NCBI GenBank assembly: GCA_019426215.1
Contig: CM033392.1
Span: forward strand, 52,875,149 to 52,939,148
Origin: Buddleja alternifolia
Lineage: Eukaryota; Streptophyta; Magnoliopsida; Lamiales; Scrophulariaceae
Length of the DNA: 64,000 nucleotides
Reading direction: 5' to 3'
In this document: positions 24,115 through 34,510 of the stretch, piece after piece
How positions within the stretch are numbered: position 1 is the stretch's first letter
Layout: each line of letters opens with the position of its first letter
The notes under the pieces: generated by a model
The model's database searches: none
The model's input: only the letters and a program-made list of their open reading frames with translations
What the model was told of the DNA's origin: nothing
Position numbers and translations under genes: made by a program

Positions 24115-25965
24115 TCATGTTTGTTGGGAACTCTTGCCTCGCTTAAGGGTTTGATCTTGTCGAGGTTTTTGTTTGTCTTCGTCGACATAGTCTTTCCTTT
24201 GTCCCCACGATTGCCTCCGAAGTTGCCTTGACTCGCGTGGATTCTTCTCGCAAGAGTCCACGGTTGGTGTCTTCGTACTCGACCTCGGCCAATCCTTTGC
24301 ATCTTCGATCAATTAGATGGCCGACAAATACATGGGCTTCGCCTTAACCCCTTGGTTGCTCCCGATTGTAGGCACTATGCTCGGCGAACCCTTGTCCAAA
24401 ATCAATATGCAACCGAAAATAGGCATTGGAATAGCGCATACCTTGCGTAGAAAATCCAAGCCCAACACAACATTGTAGTCGTCCAACTCGGCCACTGAGA
24501 AGTCCACTTGTCCTTTCCACGGCCCGATACTCGTCTCCAAGTTGCGAACCTTTCCTCTGAGGCGTATGGCATTAGAATTCACCGTCTTGACCCATCCCCC
24601 GCCTCGTGTGACCTTGAGGCCCAATCATTTCGCCTCCTCCGCGGTCACAAAGTTATGCGTAGCTCCAGTGTCCACCATCGCCTTGGTAGACCGCCCATTG
24701 ATGCGCGCCTCCACGTACATTAGCCTCTTGCTTGATACGGTTGGCGTTGATTCCTCTTTCACGGCATTTAGAAGTTGCACCGCCCCTAAACGCCTTGGCC
24801 CCTCCTCTGAGCCTTCATCGAGTTCCTCCACATACTTACATTGCGCTGCCTCCTGACCCTCCATGATCGCGTGCATGTCTCGAGCTTCGGGCAATTCTTG
24901 TAAGAATGTGGCCCCTTGCAAACATAGCATCCTTGTTTTGGAACGAAGGATTGCTTCTTGGCCTCATAATCGTTTTGCACCGACGAGCTCCCCGAACTCG
25001 CCCCTTTGTAATGTGCCTTGTGGGTTTGGCCATCCTCGTGATGCTTGCCTCTCCCACCATTGCCCGTGCCATCCCTCTCGCGTTCCTTATGATGGTGATG
25101 AAACTCGCTTAGGGACTCAGCAATCGCCTCAGCTACCGTGTGGACGCCCCGTCGCTGCAACTCTTGCTTTGCCCAATTTTGTAGCCCGTCCACAAAGTAG
25201 AAAAGCAGATCGTCATCGCTCATTTTTGGGATTTGAAGCATAAGTGTTGTGAATTCTTCGACATACTTTGGGATGGTGTTCTTATGCCTCAACTCCGCAA
25301 TCTCTTTCTAGCCTCATAAACGACATTCTCCGGATAGAAGTGCCATTTAAGCCCCTGTTTAAAGTCTTCCCAAGACTCAATTTTACATAGACCTTTCCCG
25401 ATATCGGCATGCTCCCTACCCCACCATAACATTGTTGTATCGGTAAGGTAGAGTGTAGTCGTGCGTACCTTCGACTCTTCGTCAATTAAGTTGAGTCCCT
25501 CGAAGTACACTTCCATTTGCCACAGGAAGTTCTCAACCTCCTTGGTGTCTCTCTTTCCATCAAACCCCTCGGCTTGGGGTGGTCCACCTTTGGACTCGGC
25601 ACCACGGTGCTAGCCCCGCTAGCAACGGCCCTTTTACACAAGGCAACGTCTTCGCGCATCTCCTTGACCATCGTCTGTAATGCTCTCATAGCATCCTCAA
25701 GCCTAGCAAGACGCTTCTTTTGAACGGTGCTAGCGTCGAGGCAAGATCGCATGTCCGCCTTAATCGACCCAATCTCTCCGACAACGTGGTCCTCCAACGT
25801 CAAGATTGTGTGCTCCGCACGTTCAAGTCGCTCACCCATCTCTGCGACGACTCCTACGACTCCACTCTCAAGTGGTCGGCTTGCATCCCTCGTCATCCTC
25901 GGGTGGGGCAGAATGGCCTCCCTACCAAGCTCCCCTAACAACCCCGAAGTAGCCTCGCTTGCCAT
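24115..25965 (-). pseudogene. gag-protease pseudogene of the gag-only element
   Basis: It reads from ATG 25965 on the minus strand. An N-terminal coiled-coil-like region (MGERLERAEHTILTLEDHV) comes first. The retrotransposon gag core follows (VENFLWQMEVYFEGLNL, then TTMLWWGREHADIG), then a zinc knuckle CYVCKGPHSYKNC near 24940. The protease-like domain has MVDTGATHNFV near 24650 and YNVVLGLDFLRK near 24450. The frame is broken by apparent single-base losses near 25565 and 25300, a frame change near 24890 and an in-frame TGA at 24625-24627. Family segments line up across each break, so it was once one open frame. No polymerase domains follow before the purine tract at 24039-24053. Confidence 0.85.
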
Positions 25966-26001
25966 TACCCGAATACTTCCACACGCAGCACCTTGGAATG
26001 G

Positions 26002-26446
26002 GACTTAGGTCTCGTGCGGCACTTAGCTCAATCCACCTCTTGCGTGACTTGCTAAGTCAGCCTCTTCCGAAATGTACTCGTGTGCTACAATCAAAGAAGC
26101 TCTTATTATTGCTAGGATGGTTATTCTTCTAGGAATACGGTTGAGATCATCTTGATGGCTAGGCTTCTAGATAATTCTACCTACACATGTCTCTACACAA
26201 TTCTAGATACTTCTATAATGCTCCACTATTATCCAAAATATTCTAGAACCTTCTACAATGTTCTACAACATTCCGGACCTTTCTACTAGTTTCTACAGTA
26301 TTTTAGAACATTCCAGAATCTTCTAGATCTTTCTAGAATCTTCTAGACTTCTCCGGAATATTCAAGTGGCTTCTAGTCTCTTGTTACCCGGAAAAAATGT
26401 CATGTCCCCATCGCCTCAAAATACTTCAAATGGCCGGTGCGTGACA
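26002..26446 (-). repeat. 5' LTR of the gag-only element (internally deleted)
   Basis: About 445 bp. It aligns with the 598-bp 3' LTR but lacks several blocks, including the TATA region and a 13-bp block next to GACTTAG. It also lacks the U5-terminal TGTCATC, running straight into the gag leader 35 bp before the gag ATG, with no recognisable primer-binding site. Confidence 0.8.
26201..26365. promoter_or_regulatory. Heat-shock-element-like TTC/GAA array in the 5' LTR
   Basis: 165 bp, 16 decamers plus TTCAA, in unbroken 10-bp register. Twelve of 16 decamers begin TTC. Perfect TTCnnGAAnnTTC units begin at 26241, 26311 and 26331. From 26306 a run of twelve consecutive pentamers alternates GAA-type and TTC-type, nine of them exact. 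It lies about 80-245 bp from the LTR 5' end in element orientation, i.e. in U3. Confidence 0.7.
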
Positions 26447-26659
26447 TCGAGCTCTAGTAACTATAGCAAAGCTCGACTCTACTCACACCACTATTTTTTA
26501 CTAATCATTTTGCTGCGAAAAAAATGGGCCAAATCAATTTTCATGGGTGCAATCATCCGGAAGAATTAATTCGAATGTACATTATGCTAATTTTTAATTT
26601 TAGTTTGCATTATATCAAAATACGCCAAGTCAAGGGTGCAAAATGCCAATATTGTTAAA

Positions 26660-28022
26660 GGATTAGATTAGATTAGATAGTCCAAATGTTTCCACGTGTT
26701 CACATGCTCACCCTAAACTTCCTACCCAGTTCTATTTTTTCATGTTCAGGGCTATAGGAGTTTCAATTAGTGGGATGAAGTAAAAATATAAGTCACAATA
26801 ATTATTATATTCGAATAAACGAAATAAGTCATTATATTCGAATAAACGAAATAAGTCATTATCCAAAAGAAATTAAGAATTTATAAAAAGATAGTTGAAC
26901 TTAGTTTCCCATATTTTAAATAACTTGAATAATACTCACATCTTTCCATAGGAAATTTGAATTTGTTATGTATCTTTCATAAAATATCCTGTGATAATAT
27001 ATCTTTAGATTTTCTTTTTGAATAGTGTATTATCTTATATTTCACTTCACTTATACACGACAAAATGTATAAAATCGATGTCAATTCAACATTTTACATA
27101 GAATTCAAAAACTTAAAAAAGATATAGATCTCTACTTGTTGTGTACTTAAAGAATAAAATACTTCTACCGATTATTGCTTATAGTTTTTCCAAAGAATTA
27201 TTAAGTATTGTCGTGATACGAATAGGAAAATTAATTGGTAACCATCAATTAATCACATAATAAGTATCATAATACTTATTTTATGATTGATTATTATTTT
27301 TAGGCTGGTTCTTTTCCTTTAATAGATTAAGGCTCAAATTATCATACGAACAGAACACTAAAAAATGTTGTTTGGCTGAGTTAGTCATTGAGCAATTATA
27401 TTCACCAAAGTAGTTCAACATATGCACGTTCTAGGACAAATCTAAACTAGGTTTAATTAGTAAATTTGATTGTTTTATAGAAAATGCTATATACCAACGT
27501 TTTCATACTACACTGATTTTTCACCTTCCCTTGATTTAGAAAGTATGGATGTATTAAATTCATTTAATCAATTAATTGTAAATGATTTTTTTACCAAAAG
27601 TAGGAGGAGTGAAAAATTGGTGGTATATAACATTACTCTCGTTTTATAAGATGGTTTTGAATAAAATAGCAATGATTATTGTATCACAACTCCCCGGTTG
27701 ATTATATATTTATTTATTTTTGCAATTTTGACCATATGATTTCTTCATTATGGGCTTGAATCACTCCAAAAGAATATTAAATTGGTCAAGATTGAATAGA
27801 ATAGCCGTGCAAATTATACAAAGTGGACGACATATGCATAAATTACATAATAAGTATAATTCGATAAAATTTCGAGTTGGAACAAAAATTGGTCATGGTA
27901 GACTTTCTTGCGTCTACGGTTTAAATTTTTCTCTTTCAAGAAAAAGACAGTTACATGAGAAGTAGTTGGGCAGGTACATAATACATGTCACATTTTATTG
28001 ATAATAACTTATACCTATAAGA
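26660..28022. repeat. Tandem duplication, copy A (intact)
   Basis: Begins GGATTAGATTAGATTAGAT..TCCAAAT and ends TAACTTATACCTATA. The same sequence begins again at 28031, so A and B are adjacent direct copies of about 1.36 kb. Copy A also has an internal 26-bp tandem duplication (TATTCGAATAAACGAAATAAG, around 26810-26860). No gene recognised; the frame at 27750-27965 is not convincing. Confidence 0.85.
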
Positions 28023-28120
28023 TTTTATCGGATTAGATTAGATTAGATCGTCCAAATATTTTCACGTGTTCACATGCTCACCCCTAACTTCCTACCCAAT
28101 TCTATTCATTCATTTTCAGG

Positions 28121-28170
28121 CTTATAGGAGTTTTTTTTTTTTTTTTTGAAAACAGACTTATAGGAGTTTT
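28121..28170 (-). mobile_element. Micro-insertion 1: poly(A)-tailed, 22 bp, 14-bp target duplication
   Basis: CTTATAGGAGTTTT occurs at 28121-28134 and 28157-28170. Between them are 13 T and GAAAACAGA. Copy A of the tandem duplication (26750-26770) has one uninterrupted GCTATAGGAGTTTCAATTAG, the empty site. The minus strand reads TCTGTTTTC then poly(A). Confidence 0.85.
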
Positions 28171-28400
28171 AATTAGTGGGATGAAGTAAAAATATTAGTC
28201 CCAATATTATTATATTCGAATAAACGAAACAAGCATCATCCAAATGAAATTAAGAAATTATAAAAAAATAGTTGAACCTAGTTTCTTATATTTTAAATAA
28301 CTTGAATAATAGTCAGATCTTTCTATTAAGAATATTAATATTAAGAAATGTATTTTTTAATTTGTTGTTTTAGTTTATAGCCGTAGGGGCTAAGTATGCA

Positions 28401-28442
28401 ATGTCAGCTTCTTTTTTTTTTTTGAAGAAGCCATGTCAGCTT
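28401..28442 (-). mobile_element. Micro-insertion 2: 22 bp, 10-bp target duplication
   Basis: ATGTCAGCTT at 28401-28410 and 28433-28442 flanks C, 12 T and GAAGAAGCC. The minus strand reads GGCTTCTTC then poly(A). It lies inside the copia-B 5' LTR. Confidence 0.75.
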
Positions 28443-28478
28443 ATTAGTTAGTTAATTGGGGATTGCTCCAGTGTAAAT

Positions 28479-28542
28479 AGTCTTCTTCTTTCTCTTTTTT
28501 TTTTTTTTTGGAAAGAAACCATAAGTCTTCTTCTTTCTCTTT
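28479..28542 (-). mobile_element. Micro-insertion 3: 26 bp, 19-bp target duplication
   Basis: AGTCTTCTTCTTTCTCTTT occurs at 28479-28497 and 28524-28542. Between them are 12 T and GGAAAGAAACCATA. The minus strand reads TATGGTTTCTTTCC then poly(A). It lies inside the copia-B 5' LTR. Confidence 0.8.
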
Positions 28543-28779
28543 GTATCTGTAATTCAGAATTACTCATTATAAGTCAATGAAATCGTTTCCCTTCTTTTCT
28601 TCTCTGATTCATCTCATCATCTCCATCAATGGAGTTTTCTATTTCTTAACATGGTACTAGAGTAGTGATTAAACTGTTTGATTATCCTCTGTTTTTCGGG
28701 TCATATCAATCGATCCTGGATCACTTCCGCATCTTTTTGTTTGTTCTTTATCTTCCCTGTTTTCCTTGATCGCACAACA

Positions 28780-30036
28780 ATGGCGACAATTTCATCAACT
28801 GCAGTCCCATCGACTAATTCATCTCTCAGCATTGATTTTCAGAATCCGTTGTATTTGCATCCATCAGATATGCCTAATTTGGATCTAGTTACAGAAGTTC
28901 TACAAGGATCCGAAAATTACAAAGTGTGGAGCCGTGAGATGATTGTGGCGCTTGAGGCGAAGAATAAGATAGGATTTATTGACGGATCTTGTAAAATTCC
29001 AGATGAAGATTCTCCTCTACTTCCCCACTGGAAACGATGCAACGCTTTAGTGAAATCATGGATCCATCGTTCTCTTTCAAGAGACCTAATTCACAGTGTG
29101 GTGTATTGTGATTCAGCATTCTTGATTTGGAAAGATCTAAAGGAAAGATTTGATCGCATCAATGGAGCAAGACTCTATGCCTTATACAGAAAGATAAATA
29201 CAATTACACAAGGCAATAACAATGTCACAGAGTATTACTCAAAATTAAGACAGCTATGGGACGAGTATGACTCTCTCACTCCTTCTCCCGCCAATAACAC
29301 CAACAACATATCAAAGGAATACATTGAGTTTTGTTCACAACTTAAGATGATGCAATTTCTGATGGGCTTGCATGACTGTTATGGAATAATCCGTTCTCAA
29401 ATCCTAATGATGTCACCATTGCCATCTCACAATCAAGTTTACTCCATGGTGTCTAATGAAGAAACCCATAAAGGAATAAGTACTCAACCTACAGATAAAG
29501 ATTCATCCATTGCCTTCTTGACAAATTCCTCTCAAAATAAATCTGGCAAGTCTTCTCTATATTGTGAACATTGCAATTTCACAAGACACACTAAGGAAAC
29601 TTGTTTCAAGATTCATGGATATCCACCTAATTGGGGCAGAGGTGGTAGGAAAGGTTCTAGTAGAAGAAGAGGTGGTGCTAGAGAAAATGGAATGGGATCT
29701 GGCAGAGGTTCCAATGCTAACACTGTGGCATCTTCACAAGAAACAAATATAAAAAATGCTGAGATTAATACCTTTGGGAACACAACACAAAATCAGCAGC
29801 CTACTTTTACTCAACAACAATTCCAACAAATCCTGCAACTTCTTGGGAGTGGCTCACACAACTCAAGTCATGATGTCAATAATTCCAACCTAGCAAGTGC
29901 AAATGCCAATAATGCAGGTACATATAATCATTATAGTCATGTAAATAATGCCAATGTCTTCATTAATTTTTATCCTAATTTTTGTGTTATACAGGAAATG
30001 TGGAGTGACATGATCAATGGGATTAATACAATTTAG
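28780..30036 (+). CDS. copia-B Gag, open frame fused to a post-protease remnant
   Basis: 418 codons from ATG 28780 (the frame is open further upstream, but this ATG follows the leader and starts the family-like MATISSTAVPS). It contains the retrotransposon gag N-terminus (NPLYLHPSDMPNLDLV), a UBN2-type core (NYKVWSREMIVALEAKNKIG), a CCHC zinc knuckle (CEHCNFTRHTKETC) and a Gly/Arg-rich tail. The last 30 or so residues (FINFYPNFCVIQEMW) belong to the region after the protease, so the protease was removed by an in-frame deletion. Past the TAG the same frame continues NGLYYLQPVP. Gag packages element RNA into cytoplasmic particles, but this copy lacks pol. Confidence 0.8.
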   Translation: MATISSTAVPSTNSSLSIDFQNPLYLHPSDMPNLDLVTEVLQGSENYKVWSREMIVALEAKNKIGFIDGSCKIPDEDSPLLPHWKRCNALVKSWIHRSLSRDLIHSVVYCDSAFLIWKDLKERFDRINGARLYALYRKINTITQGNNNVTEYYSKLRQLWDEYDSLTPSPANNTNNISKEYIEFCSQLKMMQFLMGLHDCYGIIRSQILMMSPLPSHNQVYSMVSNEETHKGISTQPTDKDSSIAFLTNSSQNKSGKSSLYCEHCNFTRHTKETCFKIHGYPPNWGRGGRKGSSRRRGGARENGMGSGRGSNANTVASSQETNIKNAEINTFGNTTQNQQPTFTQQQFQQILQLLGSGSHNSSHDVNNSNLASANANNAGTYNHYSHVNNANVFINFYPNFCVIQEMWSDMINGINTI

Positions 30037-30622
30037 AATGGTCTTTATTACTTACAGCCAGTCCCCAGAAATCTTTTAGTCAATGTTTTTAATAAAATCC
30101 CTGTCAATTGTAATTCTGTTGATAGTGATGACCTAGTTAAACTTGTAATCCTTGATAAAGCCAATCTGTGGCATCAAAGATTTGGTCATTCGTCATTTAT
30201 TAGGTTTAATTTTCTGCATGAATTGCATATAAAAGTGATCAATAATACTAAATATTGTCCTATTTGTTCTATGGCCAAGCATAGTAGAACTGTTTTCCCT
30301 GCTAAAACTTCTTATACTTCTTGTATTTTTGAGGTTTTGCATTTAGATATATATGGGGATCTTATAGAGAGATTACTTACAATAATGAGAAATATTTTTT
30401 TACTATTGTAGATGATTTCTCTAGAACAACTTGGGCCTTCTTGATGAAATCTAAAAGAAATGTCTATGATATTTTGAGAAAGTTCCTTACATATGTGAAC
30501 ACACTATTTTCTATTAAAACTAAGAAGATTAGAACTGATAATTCTTGGGAGTTGTTTAGCAAAGAATGCAAAATGTTATTTAAGAATCTTTGCATTATTC
30601 ATCAAAGCTTTTGTGTTTATAT
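30037..30622 (+). pseudogene. copia-B pol remnant: pre-integrase and truncated integrase
   Basis: NGLYYLQPVPRNLLVN, then LWHQRFGHSS (pre-integrase HHCC-like region), YCPICSMAKHSRT and HLDIYGDL. Integrase-core pieces follow in shifted frames (TVDDFSRTTWAF, IRTDNSWE), ending at HQSFCVYI. Frame changes near 30360-30410 and the truncation make it non-functional. Confidence 0.8.
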
Positions 30623-31128
30623 TGTTGGGAACGCGGTTCACCCTCGAGGATAATCGATGGACACAGCGGAAGCGAAAAATAATAATTTTCAAAAACAATC
30701 GATGTCCCCTAAACAAGGGTTAGGTTGATATGGTACCATCGGATTTAACAAAAAACAAACAAGGGGGTTCTCGCGTGTTTACCTCATTGACAAAATTACA
30801 ATGCTCGTTCTTGCGGAATTTGGCTACCTCAATTTGGTTTGCTTCAACACTTCAGATGTCGCGTCTCTACGATGTCTCCAAACCTTAGTTCGCACCCTTG
30901 AATCGTTTTACCAGTACTAGCAAAACACAAATCGAACTTTTGGCTTATGGAAATTCTTCGTACTCAATACATGAGTTAGAAAAATTTTATGAAAGAGGTT
31001 GAAGAGAGAAAGAGGGAATTAATTTCACAACTCTCAAATTGTGATTAGCTTAATCACTTATAATTATAAGTGTGTATGGTGAGAGTCCAAAAATGGACTC
31101 TCATCACATACATACACACGGCCAAATG
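30623..31128 (-). mobile_element. Partial LTR, minus orientation
   Basis: Starts TGTTGGGAACGCGG exactly where copia-B stops. Read on the minus strand it has the look of the R-U5 part of a long copia LTR, ending CGCGTTCCCAACA. Its U3 end is missing where the next LTR begins at 31129. I found no target duplication. Confidence 0.5.
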
Positions 31129-34100
31129 TGTCAGGGATTATGCCCTAAAAATTCAATTATATGAAGCGTTTATATTCATTTATGAAATTGATCTTTATTA
31201 CTTTTGTTGCAAGTTTTGAGTATTATAGAAATTGTACTATAAGATAGACGTAATCCATTATAACATATGATAATCCAAATGAAAGTGTTGTTCCATGAAA
31301 AGACTTGGTTATATGTATCATATGTTAATATAAATGGGGTTAGTCAATGATAAGATTGGGCGTCTTATCTGCTAAAGACTATAATATACTATATTTGATG
31401 ATTTATCTTAATCATGGGAATGAGGATTCTATTAAACCAGACCAACTGAGTTATTTATTTTTGGCTACTATCGAAAGTAAATAATTTGCACAACAACTCT
31501 AAATCCTATGATTGTCGTGGACTAATGCATCTAGTGTGTATTACTTTGATGTATTCAGAAGTGAGGTCTTTGGTGGCGAATATACTTTATACATTAGGTA
31601 TTGTATGAAATGTGATTAGAAAGGATATTCATATGGAATCTATAATCTCCTTGAGAGATAAGAAATATACCCTTTAATGGATTGGCAATGTTCAACTATT
31701 CTAAAACTTTGGCCAAAATATTTCATGTGAAGTGTCACTGTAATTAAATGAAAAATGAGACTTTTCGTATGAAAAGTTGACAATGAGCAAGTCAGGAATT
31801 TAAGGATAAGATGTGAAAAATAAAATAATAGTAGCCTTGATTTTGTTTCTTCACGAGCATTTCAATACAGGATTTAGTTGTAATATTCTTAAGTATGATA
31901 ACTCTTGAGTAATTTAATTAATTCTAAAATGCAACAAAATTTATATAGTGAAACTGAATATTGTTAAGTGGTAATTAAATATTACCATGTGATGGTAATT
32001 CGATTTGACCCACTTGGAGCTAGGATTAATTTTTTTTCTAAGGTCCCTTTGCAAGCCTCGAATAGAAACTCAATTAAATACTAAAAGGTTCATTGGATGG
32101 ATAGTTTTTTAATTTAGATGAAAAATTTGTGGGAAATATCTTTAGAGAAAGATATTCAAAATTAAATTTAACTTTAATTTTAATTTTAAAAAAAAAAGTT
32201 GCAGGCACGTGGCTGCTACGTAGCTAGTGGTGGAGTTGGCTGCCTCTGGTACATGTGCGCGTGCAGTACACACGCCTGGCAGTTGATGCTCAAGTGAGGT
32301 GAGCCTTTGCCTAGAGTAGCTTTTGGCCTTTGTTTTTTCACTTATGAATGCTTTTTGTCCCACATTGATTTTTCACTAGATTCATTCATTTGAATATCTA
32401 TAAATAGGGGTTTTTTGGGAGTTCAAAAACACAACAAAAATTGCAAAGGAATTCTCTAAGTAATTTGCTTGCTAAAGAGAATACACTTGCTAAAGTATAA
32501 AATTTCTTTTTGAGAAATTTAATTTTAGTTCATTGTTTTGGGAGCCCACACTCCCCGAGTTTGGCGAGGGATTGCGAAAAAGGCTTGCGGTGCACGAGCT
32601 CGATTTTCTTCGGCAAGAAGGAGGGTTTGTCAGTTGTGGTGCATTCTACCAGCTAGTTTCAATATTCGGAGGAAGGTTGTATTTTCTTATTTTTAATTAT
32701 TGGTTTTATTTCCATGGCATGCAATTATTTAGTTTTAATTAAATTGTTTACTTAGTGTCTTTTAATTGCTAGCAATAGTTAATCAATAATTATTAATTAA
32801 ATTATTTAATTCATTGTTAGGAATTTCATGTTAGATGTTTTGATTATGACAAGATAGGATTTTATGTTAGACCCCAAAAATGTAAGTTCATGCTTTCATA
32901 GAATACTTGTATAAGCGTTTGAAAGTTTACTTATTTTGTTAGGCTTGTAATTTTTATCTTTATAGATTTTAGACTAAGTATTTAATACCAAGTCACTGAT
33001 AACATTCTGAGTGAGTCTATCAAGGATGAAGTTGAAGATCAGCGTCTGAAGTCAAGAGAAGATAAAGATTTGCTTTGAGCGTCTGTCAAACGCTAAAAGA
33101 CTACTTCAGGATTTATGAATCAAGTGCTTACTATTCACGTATCACTATTCACACTCTTACTATTTCAAGCGCTCGGCTGATTCAAGCGTCTGACTCAAGC
33201 GTCCAGCTTTCAGATTCACCTGAAGGATAAAACCCAAGTTATCAAGGACTTAAATGCAATCACCAACGGATATTTATTTCCAACGGGAAATAAATTCAAA
33301 ATGCATTAAATGCTTGATAAATGCATTAAATGTAAACAAACAGTATGACTTGTGGACAAGCCACCTTTTTTTACTAGACTGTCAGCTTTTCAGAATTCAA
33401 ACCTGCTCCTGTCCAATTGGAATCAGCAGAAATTAAGGAATGTCAGAAAATAGACTATTTGAAGCTCTGTGTGAAAGACACGCGCCTGATTGTGTCCAAC
33501 GGATAAATCTCAAGAATCTTTATAAATAGTACCCTTCAACAAAACCTTAGAAAGTGAAAAGGAGAGAGAAACTTTGCTGAAATAATTTGAGAGAAAAGCT
33601 TGCAAACTCCATAGCCAAAATCCATCAAGCTTCTCAAATACATTCCAGACAGTCACCAGATATCTCAAACCTTTTCCAAAGAAGAAACCTAAATTCTTAC
33701 TGAGATATCCCAAGTTGTTTGAATTTCTCAACATCAAACAAACCTGTTACAATAAACCCTCAACACCTTTCATCTGAGTGAGAAAGATTGTTAACTTCCA
33801 CAAGCAGTATTTTTGAGTAAGAGAAGCTTGTTGAAGAAAGGTCTTTATTGGAGCTGAAGTCTGTGTGATCAAGGAGCTCAAGGCCATCTTGGAGAAAATC
33901 TTTATTGGAGCTGAAATCTGTGTGATCAAGGAGCTCGAGATCGTCTTTCCAGAAGCAGAGGATTGAAGTGGCTTGCAGCAGAAATCTGTGTGACCAAGGA
34001 GCTCCAGTCATCTATATTCATCTCTTCCTGTTTCCCTATTTTGTAGAAGTCTCTGTGTGACTCTTCGAGAATCAATTTAGTGGATTGCCTCCAAGTGATC

Positions 34101-34510
34101 AAGGAGAAGAAGGACATAGTTGGGATTACATCACCCAACGAACTTTACAAATTATTGTGTCATTTATATTTTACTGTCTTATATCTGTCATATTACATTA
34201 TTCTAAAAGACAAGTAAAATTGCAAAGCGATTAAATTATCTAAAAGAACGCTAAAAATCATTTCCGCTGTGCTAACCCTGATTAAGTGATCTAAGCGTTA
34301 CCCTACTTTGGTAAATTGCTAAACTCACTAAGCCTAAGTTATTTTCACTGAAGCGCCTGACCCAAGCGCTCAGCCTTCCAAGCGTTCAGATCTTTGAAAA
34401 GTAACTCGAAATTTTTGAAGTCTAAAAAGATTTCAGGGTCTATTCAACCCCCCCCCCCTTCTAGACCCTTTCGTATGCCACTTGGGACCATCATTCATTA
34501 TCTTTTGACA
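31129..34510 (+). mobile_element. Probable LTR interrupted by a nested solo LTR
   Basis: Starts TGTCAGGGATTATGCCCTAAA and, with the nested solo LTR 32816-34493 and one target copy removed, ends TTATCTTTTGACA at 34510, giving TGTCA/TGACA ends and about 1.7 kb. CTATAAATAGGGG near 32398 fits plus orientation. The general layout resembles the LTR at 13100-14730. No flanking duplication was found, so this could be a 5' LTR whose element is gone. Confidence 0.55.
32816..34493 (+). mobile_element. Solo LTR, 1678 bp, target duplication TTCAT
   Basis: Starts TGTTAGGAATTTCATG and ends CTTGGGACCATCA, flanked by TTCAT at 32811-32815 and 34494-34498. It contains TATAAATAG near 33521, a poly(C) tract at 34448-34458 before the end and 'CTATTCAACCCCC', all typical of SIRE/Maximus-type copia LTRs. 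Short frames inside it (for example antisense 33747-34138) repeat GAAATCTGTGTGA-type units and are not genes. Confidence 0.9.

Larger units (their letters stand above)
23441..26446 (-). mobile_element. Gag-only (TR-GAG-like) LTR retrotransposon
   Basis: LTRs at 23441-24038 (3' LTR in element orientation) and about 26002-26446 (5' LTR) flank a roughly 1.96-kb internal region coding only gag and an aspartic protease-like domain. A purine tract reading TTGGGTGGGGGAGAA lies directly before the 3' LTR (24039-24053). The flanking TCGA occurs on both sides (23437-23440, 26447-26450), a possible 4-bp duplication. No reverse transcriptase, RNase H or integrase is present, which fits the plant TR-GAG class or a deleted Ty3-like element. 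The 5' LTR is about 150 bp shorter, having lost the TATA box, its U5 end and the expected primer-binding site. Mobilisation would need proteins from another element. Confidence 0.85.
28363..30622 (+). mobile_element. Truncated Ty1-copia element (copia-B)
   Basis: The 5' LTR is 28363-28651 (TGTTGTTTTAG to TTCTTAACA), followed by a primer-binding-site-like TGGTACTAGAG at 28652. Gag, a pre-integrase domain and the start of integrase follow. The element then stops inside integrase (HQSFCVYI) at 30622, where another LTR begins. No 3' LTR was found. Two of the three micro-insertions lie in its LTR. Confidence 0.85.
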
